Shown piece by piece: positions 17,280 to 24,647 of a stretch of DNA of 64,000 nucleotides. The DNA lies in the NCBI RefSeq assembly GCF_001514305.1, contig NZ_KQ949085.1, positions 113,724 through 177,723 of the forward strand, written 5' to 3'. Origin of the DNA: Streptomyces dysideae. Lineage in GTDB: Bacteria; Actinomycetota; Actinomycetes; Streptomycetales; Streptomycetaceae. Both the position numbers and the translations under genes were made by a program. Each line of letters opens with the position of its first letter. Position 1 is the stretch's first letter. Under the pieces are notes generated by a model that saw nothing but the letters and a program-made list of their open reading frames with translations, was not told where the DNA came from and did no database searches.

Positions 17280-18680
17280 TTGGAATCCCGGTGGCTCGAT
17301 GGCGGATCAGTGGACCTGGACCACACCCGGTTGGAGGCGATGACACCTGAGCCGCTGCTGACCCGGGACTACGAGACGCGCCCCTCGCTCGTCTACGAGC
17401 GCCTGAGGCAGCGGCACGGGCCGGTCGCGCCGGTCGACCTGCTGGGCGTACCCGCTTGGCTGGTCCTGGGCTACCGGGAGGCGCTTCAGGTGCTCCAGGA
17501 CGACGCCGGCTGGCCGAAGGGACTGGAGAACTGGCGGGCCCGCTCGGAGGGAAGAGTGCCGGCCGACTGGCCGCTCGGGCCGTCGCTGGAGGTCAACCAT
17601 GTGCTGATCCAGGGCGGTCCGGGATACAAGCCGTTGCGGACGGCGTGGGACGCGGCGCTCAAACCGTTCCAGGACCCGCGCCATCCCCAGGCGAAGAGAC
17701 TGAAGTCGGCCGTCACCGCCTACGCCGACGAGCTGATCACCTTGGTGGGGCAGGCCGGCGGCACGGGCCTGGCGGACCTGTCCGCCCAGTTCTCGCGGCC
17801 GTTGCCGCTGATGGTGGCCAGCCATCTGCTCGGCTTCCCCGGTTCACAGGGCGACGACGCGCTGATGGACATGTGGCGGGTGCTGGACGCGGGGCCGGAC
17901 GCGGAGCCCGCCCTGGAGCGGCTGCTGGCGACGCTGGCGGAACTCGCGGCGGTGAAACTGGAGACGCCGGGGGACGACTTTCCCTCCCACCTGCTGGCCG
18001 CGCACCCCGAACTCTCGCTGGACGAGCTGGCCCGAGAGCTTTTCATGCTGCTCGGCATGACGTCCGACCACGTCGGCATCCTCATCTCCAACACGGTGGT
18101 CGAGGTCATCTCCGGTGAGAGCAGCGTGCGGGCCAGCCTGTCCGCCGGCATGGTCAGGGAGACGATGAACCGGGTGGTCATGCGGAAGCCGCCGCTGGTG
18201 AACTTCGTACCGCGCTTCGCGGCCAGGGACACCCCGCTCGGCAACTACACGGTCCGGGCGGGCGACCCGGTGTGGGTCTCCTCCGCCGCGGCGCACGCCG
18301 ACCCGCTCTTCGCCAAGCACGTGGCGCCGAGCACCACGGTCAGCACCCGGGCGCATCTGTCCTGGGGCGCGGGTCCCCGCCAGTGCCCCGCGCGGGAACT
18401 CGCGTCGACGGTCGCGGCGGTCGGGGTGGGCCGCCTTTTCGAACGGTTCTCCCATCTGGACCTCGCCCTCCCCGTCGACCAACTGCCGTGGCGTTCCTCG
18501 CCCTTCATGCGGGGCCTGCGCTCGCTGCCCGTACGGTACGAACTCGCCTCGGTGCCCGAGCGACCACCGGCGCAGGACCCGGCGGCGGAGCCGGCCGAGA
18601 CGGTACTGCCGGACCCGTCCGCCCGCCAGCGCTCCTCCTTGTGGCGCTACCTGACGGGCCTGATCCGCACCGGCCGCTGA
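17280..18680 (+). CDS. Cytochrome P450 lacking the ExxR motif
   Basis: 466 aa. The haem-ligand loop is LSWGAGPRQCPARELA with the thiolate Cys near residue 369 (Trp replaces the usual first Phe). The K-helix region, normally E-x-x-R ahead of a Pro-Pro, reads NRVVMRKPPLVNF (about 297-309), so neither Glu nor Arg is present. The I-helix lacks the usual A/G-G-x-D/E-T-T and has LLGMTSDHVG instead. Streptomyces CYP157 proteins are known to lack ExxR, so this may be a CYP157-like or otherwise divergent P450. There is no ferredoxin, second P450 or conservon gene beside it. The TTG at 17280 follows GGAGGGGG at about 12 bases; a GTG at 17310 is an alternative start. Confidence 0.82.
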   Translation: MESRWLDGGSVDLDHTRLEAMTPEPLLTRDYETRPSLVYERLRQRHGPVAPVDLLGVPAWLVLGYREALQVLQDDAGWPKGLENWRARSEGRVPADWPLGPSLEVNHVLIQGGPGYKPLRTAWDAALKPFQDPRHPQAKRLKSAVTAYADELITLVGQAGGTGLADLSAQFSRPLPLMVASHLLGFPGSQGDDALMDMWRVLDAGPDAEPALERLLATLAELAAVKLETPGDDFPSHLLAAHPELSLDELARELFMLLGMTSDHVGILISNTVVEVISGESSVRASLSAGMVRETMNRVVMRKPPLVNFVPRFAARDTPLGNYTVRAGDPVWVSSAAAHADPLFAKHVAPSTTVSTRAHLSWGAGPRQCPARELASTVAAVGVGRLFERFSHLDLALPVDQLPWRSSPFMRGLRSLPVRYELASVPERPPAQDPAAEPAETVLPDPSARQRSSLWRYLTGLIRTGR

Positions 18681-18966
18681 CACCGCCGAACGGCGCGTCG
18701 AGCAGCGGCAGCTCGGGCTCCCGGACCAGGGCGCGGGCCGGCGAGACGCGCACGGTCACGAACCTCCCGCTGGACCCGCGGTGCGCGTACTGCGCGTGGG
18801 CGAGGAGCAGGGTGTCCATGCCGGGGAGGAACTTGAAGGCCATGCGGCGCGGGACGCAGTAGTCCCACACCGCTGCCCTGCCTCGTAGAAATGCGGGTGC
18901 GTGAGGCTACACCTCGTACCGCAGAACCCGGCGACAGGGACATCGAGTGTCTGTCACCGGCCGGAC
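18681..18966. other. Intergenic region between convergent genes
   Basis: About 290 bases. A minus-strand frame here (from 18870) encodes about 60 coding-like residues (MAFKFLPGMDTLLLAHAQYA among them) before running into the P450 gene, but no family could be recognised. It may be a gene fragment or chance. The strong hairpin of the next entry ends the region. Confidence 0.35.
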
Positions 18967-19001
18967 GTGAGATCCGCACAGTCCGCCTGTGCGGATCTCA
19001 C
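18967..19001 (-). terminator. Perfect 15-bp hairpin at the end of the glycosyltransferase operon
   Basis: GTGAGATCCGCACAG at 18967-18981 and its exact reverse complement at 18987-19001 enclose a 5-base loop (TCCGC). The stop codon of the minus-strand gene (18998-19000) lies inside the stem. There is no T tract, but G/C-rich hairpins without one commonly end transcription in Streptomyces. It may serve both convergent genes. Confidence 0.7.
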
Positions 19002-19807
19002 ACCTTCGTCACCTCCACGGACAGGTCGTTGTCCACCGTGAAGTAGGGGCGCAGGACGGCACCGCCGAGCGTGGCCGCCGGGTAGACGAACACCTCCTTG
19101 CGGTCCGCCACGTCGTCCAGGAGCCGGCCGACCCGGACACGGGGCACTTCCGGCGCGGGCTGGACGAAGACGTCCCAGACGCCGGTCGCGGCGGCCAGTT
19201 CCTCGTGGCCGACCGTGAAGGAGAAACCCCGCCCGTCGGCCTCGGCCCGTGGTTCCAGGGTGTGTTCGGTGCCGCCGGCGCCCCGCAGCCGCAGGAGTAC
19301 GACGGCTCCCTCCTCGAGGGCGGCGCCGTGCAGGCGCGCACCGACCGTCAGCGAACGGTCCGTGAGGTCGACGCGGCCGGCCTCCGCGTGCGCGGGGCGC
19401 AACCAGGTCCGGATCGCGAGGTAGCCGTCCTTGGTGACGTAGGGAATCCGGACGGCCAGCGGTGACCGCCGGTCGCGGAGGTGGCCGTCGACCAGGGCCC
19501 GCAGGTCGCGCGGGCCGGGGCGCAGCCGATCCCGCTCGGAGTCCGGTCCCTGAAGCAGGTACACGTCCCACCGGCCCTCGGCGAGAACCGGCTCCGGGTC
19601 CAGTACGGCGCTCAGCCGGCCGTCGGCGGGCTTCAGGTCGAGGACGTGGAGGGTCTTCTCGGGCTGCCCCTTCTTCGGCCGCAGCCGCAGCAGCAACTGC
19701 TGCGCAGCGTGCTCCCCGTCCGGCCCGGGCGGCAGGTCGAAGGAGATCCGGCCGTCCGTGTCGACCGTGCAGCCCACCCGTGGCCGCGTTCCGTGTTCCG
19801 TGCTCAT
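18998..19807 (-). CDS. Beta-sandwich-rich protein partnered with a glycosyltransferase
   Basis: 269 aa with no signal peptide or membrane segment. The sequence is rich in short alternating strands (TVDTDGRISFDLPPG, GRWDVYLLQG, VWDVFVQPAPEVPRVRVGRL, LRPYFTVDNDLSVEV), and two blocks containing W-D-V suggest an internal duplication of an immunoglobulin-like or jelly-roll unit. The GTG/ATG region overlaps the glycosyltransferase stop by four bases, so the pair is cotranslated. Similar proteins follow teichoic-acid-type glycosyltransferases in Streptomyces, but no function is established. It is left as a conserved partner of unknown function. Confidence 0.7.
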   Translation of the reverse strand: MSTEHGTRPRVGCTVDTDGRISFDLPPGPDGEHAAQQLLLRLRPKKGQPEKTLHVLDLKPADGRLSAVLDPEPVLAEGRWDVYLLQGPDSERDRLRPGPRDLRALVDGHLRDRRSPLAVRIPYVTKDGYLAIRTWLRPAHAEAGRVDLTDRSLTVGARLHGAALEEGAVVLLRLRGAGGTEHTLEPRAEADGRGFSFTVGHEELAAATGVWDVFVQPAPEVPRVRVGRLLDDVADRKEVFVYPAATLGGAVLRPYFTVDNDLSVEVTKV

Positions 19808-21069
19808 CGCTGTCCCCTCCGTACGACGCGCAGCGCGCTGCTGGCCGCCGAGTACGCGGCGTCCCGGGCTGCGAAGCCCTGGCTGATCAGGACGCCGCCC
19901 ACCGGGGTGCGGTCCGGTACGACCGGCCGTCCCGCCCGGCGCGCGGTGACCGCCTCGGCGAACAGCCGCTCGGCCTGTTCGACCACCGGGCCGGGAGCGA
20001 ACCGCCGCGCGTTCCGCAGGGCCGCACGGCCCGCACGGTGGCGCCGCTCGTCGTCACGGACCAGTCCCAGCAGGGCCGCACCCAGCGCGTCCCGGTCCCC
20101 GACCGGCACCAGCCGGCCGTCGACGCCGTCCTCGATGATCTCGCCGGGGCCGTAGGGACAGTCGGTGCTCACCACCGGCAGGCCGCAGCGCATCGCCTCG
20201 ACGATCGTCATGCCGAACGGCTCGAAGTTGGAGGCGGCCGCTCCGATCGAGCCCTTGACCCACTCCGCCTCCATGGGGGCCGCCGCGCCCATGAGGAAGA
20301 CGTTGTTCCACAGCCCGAGGTCCGCTATGAGCTGCCGCAGCCGGTCGTGTTCCTCGCCCTTGCCGTAGATGCGCAGCTGCCAGTCCGGGTGTTCGGCGGC
20401 GACCAGGGCGAAGGCCTCGATGAGCAGGTCGTAACGTTTCACCGGGACCAGCCGGCCGGCCGCGACGACCACCTTCGCGGTGCCGTCCGCGGCGGGCAGC
20501 GCGGGATCCGGCACGCTGTTGGGCAGTGCCTCCACCTGCACCCCGGGCAGCCTCATCTTGCGCCGGTAGGCGGCGGCGTCCGCCTCGGTCACCGTGGTGA
20601 GCGCGTCAAGCCCGCGGTAGGCGCGGCGCAGCGCGGTGCGCAGCCGGGGCGGGTGGTTGTCCAGGGTGAGGTGCTCCTGTCCGATGCGGACGACGTGCGG
20701 CGGAGCCTGGAGGGCGAGATGCACGTTGAGCCCCGGCCGGGTGCCGATGACCACGTCGGCGTCGGTCGCGGCGAGGCACTCGGCGATCCGCTGGTCGGTC
20801 AGCTCGTTGTACTGCCCGTAGCGGTACTCGGCGCGCGGGAAGACCCGCGCCGGTTTCAGATAGAGCGGATGTTCCTTGTCCTGTCTGAGATCCACCAGGG
20901 GGCGCAGCGACACCCTGGGGTCCAGCGTGAAGTTCGGGTGTTCGCGGTGCCGCAGCACGGAGACGATCTCCACCTCGTGCCGCTCGGCCAGTGCCTGGGC
21001 CAGGTTGAAGGTGGTGGTGATAGTGCCTCCGATTCCGTAGGCGTTGTGCAGCAGGAAAGAGATCTTCAT
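19804..21069 (-). CDS. Glycosyltransferase family 4
   Basis: 421 aa. It has the GT-B fold with an N-terminal acceptor half (FLLHNAYGIGGTITTTFNLA) and a C-terminal nucleotide-sugar half: VVAAGRLVPVKRYDLLIEAF, then the EX7E-type motif in NFEPFGMTIVEAMRCGLPVV followed by STDCPYGPGEII. These motifs are typical of GT4 retaining transferases involved in cell-wall polymers, including teichoic-acid backbone enzymes. It overlaps the downstream 269-aa gene by 4 bases (ATGA). No other cell-wall genes are nearby, so the acceptor is unknown. Confidence 0.87.
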   Translation of the reverse strand: MKISFLLHNAYGIGGTITTTFNLAQALAERHEVEIVSVLRHREHPNFTLDPRVSLRPLVDLRQDKEHPLYLKPARVFPRAEYRYGQYNELTDQRIAECLAATDADVVIGTRPGLNVHLALQAPPHVVRIGQEHLTLDNHPPRLRTALRRAYRGLDALTTVTEADAAAYRRKMRLPGVQVEALPNSVPDPALPAADGTAKVVVAAGRLVPVKRYDLLIEAFALVAAEHPDWQLRIYGKGEEHDRLRQLIADLGLWNNVFLMGAAAPMEAEWVKGSIGAAASNFEPFGMTIVEAMRCGLPVVSTDCPYGPGEIIEDGVDGRLVPVGDRDALGAALLGLVRDDERRHRAGRAALRNARRFAPGPVVEQAERLFAEAVTARRAGRPVVPDRTPVGGVLISQGFAARDAAYSAASSALRVVRRGQR

Positions 21070-21144
21070 GGCGGACTAGACCATGGCAACTAGTGTTCGG
21101 TTGCTGCCCGTTACCACTTCGTAGTCCAGGAATCTTCCGTCCCG

Positions 21145-22623
21145 TCAGTTCCTGTTCAATGTACGCGTGATGCCGGCGAGGACCGCCGTCGTCAGGATCC
21201 AGCCCGCCGCGACGAGGGCGTAGGCCAGCCAGGCGGGTGCTCCTCCCGTCCAGTACCACGAACTGCGCTGGCCCAGACCGCCGATCGGGATCAGCAGGTC
21301 CAGCGTGTAGACGAACGCGTTGAACGGCGGCACCTGACCGGGGTCGGTCGGGTGCGGGGAATGGGCCCGGAACACCGTGGTGCCGAGCAGGACGAGCGCC
21401 GCGAGCCACAGGCCGGCGAGCCAGGGACGGTAGCCGTAGCCGACCGTGGTGTCGAGGAGGTGGCCCCACAGCCGGGCGGGGCGGCCCAGCGTTCTCCTGC
21501 GGTGCCGTTGTTTGGCCAGCAGGACCCTGCGGGCGTCGTCGTCATGTCCGATCTGCCGGTACCAGCCCGCCAGTTGCTCGTACGGCTGCGCGGCATAGCC
21601 GGGGTTCCGCCGCAGCCACGCGATGCGCTGCTCGGGGGAGGCCGCCTCGAGGTCGCCCGTCTCGTGCAGGGAGCCGTAGGTGAACCCCTGCAGGCGGACC
21701 GTGTCCGGCCAGGCGTCCTGCCGGTCGCGGACCGTCACGGCCTGGGCGTCCCGCAGGTCCACCGCGCCGGACGGCGGCCCGGCCGGGGTGAAGATGAAGA
21801 CGCCGGCCTGCATACGCGTGCAGTCCAGCGCGGTGCCGTCGGCCCGCAGGTCGGCGCCGTCGAAGGTCAGCTGGTCCGGTATCTGCGCGCCCCGTAGACT
21901 CACCGTCCCCTCGGCAGTGAAACCCCGCGACAGTGCCAGGCTGCGCACGACCGCGTGGTCGGCGAGGATCGCCTCGGCGCCGGGACGGTGCACCCGCGCC
22001 TGCTCCATGTGCATGCCGCCGGCCACCTGCGCGCCCAGCAGACGCATCCCGCCGTGCAGCACCGTTCTGCGGCAGAACAGTCCGCCCTCGACGACCAGCC
22101 CGCCGGCCATCACCGCCCAGTCGCGGGGGTACGAGAGGACCGCGTCGCTGAGCAGCAGCTCGCCGGCCAGCCGTGCGTTCGTCAGCTCGAGTCTGCCGTT
22201 CAGGGCCGTGCGTCTCAGTGAGACAAGGCCCTCCACCCGGGCCATGGTCAGGTCGAGCCCCGGGAGCACACAGCCCCTGATCTCGACCGTCCGGGTCGTG
22301 GCCCCGTAGAGATTGAGCCGCTCCTCGAACCAGCACTGCCGGAACCACAGCCCGTGCCCGATCTCCGCGCCACTGAGATCGAGGGCCCCGCGGATTCGGG
22401 CGCCCGACAGCCGCAGCGCCGGAACGGTCCCTGGCGGCCCCGGATTCGCGCCGAGGAGCAGGGCGGTCACGACACCGGCCCGGATCGTCCGCTCGGCACC
22501 CCAGCCGCCCCCGTCCTCCGGGGGTACGTCCGAACCGCTCGTACCGAGATTCACCGGGCGACCCGTGGGATACGCATCCCACAACTCGCGCTCTGCCGAC
22601 GTCAGTTCCTGGTACGAGTGCAC
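21145..22623 (-). CDS. Pentapeptide-repeat-like membrane protein
   Basis: 492 aa. A long N-terminal half has quasi-repeats of the A(D/N)LXX-like beta-helix type (LRLSGARIRGALDLSGAEIG, LELTNARLAGELLLSDA, TVSLRGAQIPDQLTFDGADL). Two transmembrane helices are at the C terminus (WLAGLWLAALVLLGTTVF and AYALVAAGWILTTAVLAGI), with an RIAWLRRNPGYAAQPYEQLA helical linker between the halves. Streptomyces homologues are often labelled membrane-associated oxidoreductase, but no cofactor-binding motif is visible here, so that name is doubtful. The soluble half would face the cytoplasm if there is no signal peptide, and none is seen. Confidence 0.72.
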   Translation of the reverse strand: MHSYQELTSAERELWDAYPTGRPVNLGTSGSDVPPEDGGGWGAERTIRAGVVTALLLGANPGPPGTVPALRLSGARIRGALDLSGAEIGHGLWFRQCWFEERLNLYGATTRTVEIRGCVLPGLDLTMARVEGLVSLRRTALNGRLELTNARLAGELLLSDAVLSYPRDWAVMAGGLVVEGGLFCRRTVLHGGMRLLGAQVAGGMHMEQARVHRPGAEAILADHAVVRSLALSRGFTAEGTVSLRGAQIPDQLTFDGADLRADGTALDCTRMQAGVFIFTPAGPPSGAVDLRDAQAVTVRDRQDAWPDTVRLQGFTYGSLHETGDLEAASPEQRIAWLRRNPGYAAQPYEQLAGWYRQIGHDDDARRVLLAKQRHRRRTLGRPARLWGHLLDTTVGYGYRPWLAGLWLAALVLLGTTVFRAHSPHPTDPGQVPPFNAFVYTLDLLIPIGGLGQRSSWYWTGGAPAWLAYALVAAGWILTTAVLAGITRTLNRN

Positions 22624-22652
22624 CCGGGAAGATTACCGGCGGTGACCCGCCG

Positions 22653-23330
22653 TCAGGCCGGCCGAACCAGGCCCGACTCGTAGGCGAACACCACGGCCTG
22701 GACGCGGGCGCGGGCGCCGGTCTTGGTGAGGATGTTGCTGACGTGGGACTTCACGGTGGTCGGGGCGATGGACAGGCGCTGCGCGATCTCGGCGTTCGAC
22801 CAGCCCGCGGCGACCGCGGTGAGGACGTCGCGTTCGCGCGCGGTGAGGGTGTCGAGCCGGATCGGCGGCTCCGGGGCGGCGGGCCGGCGCTGCCGACGGA
22901 CGGCGTCGATGAGGGCGCGGGTCAGGCCGGGGGTGATCACGGCGTCTCCGGCGGCCACGCTGCGGACGGCCGAGGCCAGCTGGTCGGGGGTGGCGTCCTC
23001 GGGGAGACAGCCGCCCGCTCCGGCGCGCAGGGCTGCGTAGGGGTACTCGGCGGGCCCGGCGGGGGCCAGGAGCAGTACGCGAGCGGGGTGCCCGCCGCTC
23101 ACTCCGGCGGCGTCGGGCCGGGCGATGCGGCGGACGGTCTCGACGGTGTTCGTGCCGGGCAGGTCGCTGGCCAGCAGGACGACGTCGGCGCGGAGCGCGG
23201 TGCTCATCCGGACGGCGTCGGTTCCGGTGGCCGCTTCGCCGACGACGGTCAGGCCGGGCCGGTCCGCCAGGAGCATGCGGAGGCCGAGGCGCTGCAGGGT
23301 CTGGGCGTGGACGACGAGGACATTGATCAT
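22653..23330 (-). CDS. NarL/LuxR-type response regulator with degenerate receiver
   Basis: 225 aa. The C-terminal LuxR helix-turn-helix is complete (LTARERDVLTAVAAGWSNAE, IAPTTVKSHVSNILTKTG). The receiver fold is present, but all phosphorylation residues are lost: the acidic pair after the first strand is His-Ala (VLVVHAQ), the phospho-acceptor is Ala54 (VVLLASDLPG), and the conserved Lys is Glu (GCLPEDAT). It therefore probably acts without phosphorylation, through ligand binding or abundance. The ATG at 23330 lies 25 bases from a perfect palindrome that probably controls the gene. The gene next to it in the divergent direction is a truncated kinase. Confidence 0.85.
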   Translation of the reverse strand: MINVLVVHAQTLQRLGLRMLLADRPGLTVVGEAATGTDAVRMSTALRADVVLLASDLPGTNTVETVRRIARPDAAGVSGGHPARVLLLAPAGPAEYPYAALRAGAGGCLPEDATPDQLASAVRSVAAGDAVITPGLTRALIDAVRRQRRPAAPEPPIRLDTLTARERDVLTAVAAGWSNAEIAQRLSIAPTTVKSHVSNILTKTGARARVQAVVFAYESGLVRPA

Positions 23331-23354
23331 GCGGGTGGCCCCACATTCGCACTC

Positions 23355-23375
23355 TGAACGAAACGGTTTCGTTCA
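23355..23375. promoter_or_regulatory. Perfect palindromic operator
   Basis: TGAACGAAAC, one G, then GTTTCGTTCA: 10-base arms around a single central base. The shape and GAAAC/GTTTC core are typical of TetR-family operators. It lies 25 bases upstream of the degenerate response regulator gene and could also affect the divergent strand. No TetR gene is present in this window. Confidence 0.65.
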
Positions 23376-23404
23376 CTTGGGAGAAGAGTAGCTCCGCCGC
23401 TATC

Positions 23405-23420
23405 GAAACGACACCGTTTC
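23405..23420. promoter_or_regulatory. Second GAAACG/CGTTTC inverted repeat
   Basis: GAAACG and CGTTTC are separated by ACAC. It shares its half-site with the palindrome at 23355-23375, with centres about 47 bases apart, so both may bind the same regulator. The spacing would allow DNA looping or dual occupancy on the divergent promoter region. Confidence 0.45.
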
Positions 23421-23536
23421 CCTTGTGGTCTGGGTCACATGCCGACGGGTTTGTCGCGTGCCCGTTCAGCCGAACGGTTGAAACGGATGACGGGAACGCC
23501 CAGGATCTCCTTCCGCGCCGAGCACGAGCCGTACCG

Positions 23537-23863
23537 ATGCCCACGGAACGGGCCGTGGCCCTGCTGCGGCCGGCCCAGGGCCTTCCGGCGAACGCGCCTG
23601 AACACGCCCGGGCCACACACATACAGGTCACCCTGGTCCCCGGCGACACGACGGCGGCCCTCGAAATCCGGGACGACGGAGTCGGATTCGACCCGGCCTC
23701 GCCGCGGGTCAAGGACGGCTGCCGGGGATTCGGGCTGGCCGCGGCACACGACCGGCTGGCCGCGCTCGGCGGCACACTCACCGTCGACAGCGCACAGGGC
23801 CGCGGCACCCGCGTCCGGGCCACCCTGCCGGCCGCCGACCGCGTCCCGGTGGGCGCCCGATGA
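23537..23863 (+). pseudogene. Truncated NarL-partner histidine kinase (ATP-binding end only)
   Basis: 108 codons from the ATG at 23537, in a frame that opens at 23423. It matches the C-terminal HATPase_c half of HPK7-type kinases: a degraded N-box (LLRPAQGLPANAPEHARATH), the G1 motif EIRDDGVGFDP, the G2-like RGFGLAAAHDRLAALGGTL, and TVDSAQGRGTRVRATLP. The sensor, membrane helices and dimerisation/phospho-His domain are absent. The region upstream holds only operators and unrelated sequence. It overlaps the intact response regulator by ATGA, so it is probably the remnant of a two-gene operon and is unable to autophosphorylate. Confidence 0.72.
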
Positions 23864-24534
23864 GCGGCATGGAGGATCCGCCCCTGCGGATCCTGATCGT
23901 CGACGACCACGCCGTCGTACGCGCCGGACTGCTCGCCCTCCTGGAGGGCGAGCCAGGATTCGACGTCGTCGACGAGACCGGCGACGGGACCGAGGCGGTG
24001 CGCCTGGTGGGCCGGCACCGCCCGGACGTCGTACTGATGGACCTGCGCCTGGCCGACGACGACGTCGACGGCATCGAGACCACCCGCGGGATCCTCACCG
24101 CCCTCCCCGGCACCCGCGTCGTCGTGCTCACCAGCTACGGCCGTCAGACCGACGTCCTGCGCGCGGTGGAGGCCGGCGCCCGTGGCTACGTCCTCAAGGC
24201 CGGCCCGCCCGACGAACTGTTCCGCGCCGTGCGTGCCGCGGCGTCCGGCGGCATGGGCCCGGCACCCGAGGCCGCGGCCCGTGTCGTCGGGCACGCGGTC
24301 GGACCGGGACCGGTCCTGAGCGACCGCGAGACCGAGGTCGTGCGGCTGCTGGCCGGCGGACACAGCAACCGGGCCATCGCGAACGCGCTGTTCCTCGCCG
24401 AGGCGACGGTCAAGACCCATCTGGTACGGATCTACCGCAAGCTCGGCACCGAGAACCGCGCCGGCACCGTCAGCGAGGCCGTCCGGCTCGGCATCGTCGA
24501 ACCGGACGCCGGGGTGCGCCGAGCGGCCCGTTGA
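23860..24534 (+). CDS. NarL/FixJ-family response regulator
   Basis: 224 aa. The receiver is intact: acidic pair in ILIVDDHAVVRAG, phospho-Asp in VVLMDLRLADDDVDGIE, and Lys in GYVLKAGPP. The LuxR-type helix-turn-helix is SDRETEVVRLLAGGHSNRAI then AEATVKTHLVRIYRKLG. It starts within the stop of the kinase remnant (ATGA). With its kinase truncated it may be orphaned, cross-activated by another kinase or by small-molecule phosphodonors. The next gene downstream is a drug-type exporter, a plausible target. Confidence 0.9.
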   Translation: MSGMEDPPLRILIVDDHAVVRAGLLALLEGEPGFDVVDETGDGTEAVRLVGRHRPDVVLMDLRLADDDVDGIETTRGILTALPGTRVVVLTSYGRQTDVLRAVEAGARGYVLKAGPPDELFRAVRAAASGGMGPAPEAAARVVGHAVGPGPVLSDRETEVVRLLAGGHSNRAIANALFLAEATVKTHLVRIYRKLGTENRAGTVSEAVRLGIVEPDAGVRRAAR

Positions 24535-24608
24535 TCGAGTGGTCACGGCCCCCTCGCGGGCGTACCGTCGAACGGTGGACAGCAGTGGACGGCATCGTTC
24601 ACTGACCC

Positions 24609-24636
24609 CTCTCGGGGGTGCGACGACCCCCGAGAG
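24609..24636 (+). promoter_or_regulatory. 11-bp hairpin just ahead of the exporter gene
   Basis: CTCTCGGGGGT at 24609-24619 and ACCCCCGAGAG at 24626-24636 flank the 6-base loop GCGACG. It ends 11 bases before the exporter ATG and overlaps where a ribosome binding site would lie; no clear Shine-Dalgarno is present. It may terminate the regulator transcript, or act as an attenuator or translation-blocking structure for the exporter. Confidence 0.5.
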
Positions 24637-24647
24637 CACGACATGCC

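Noticed and set aside
18505..18870. 121-codon minus-strand frame overlapping the P450 end
   Set aside because: About 60 residues look coding-like, but half overlaps the P450 and no family is recognisable; kept only as a comment on the intergenic region.
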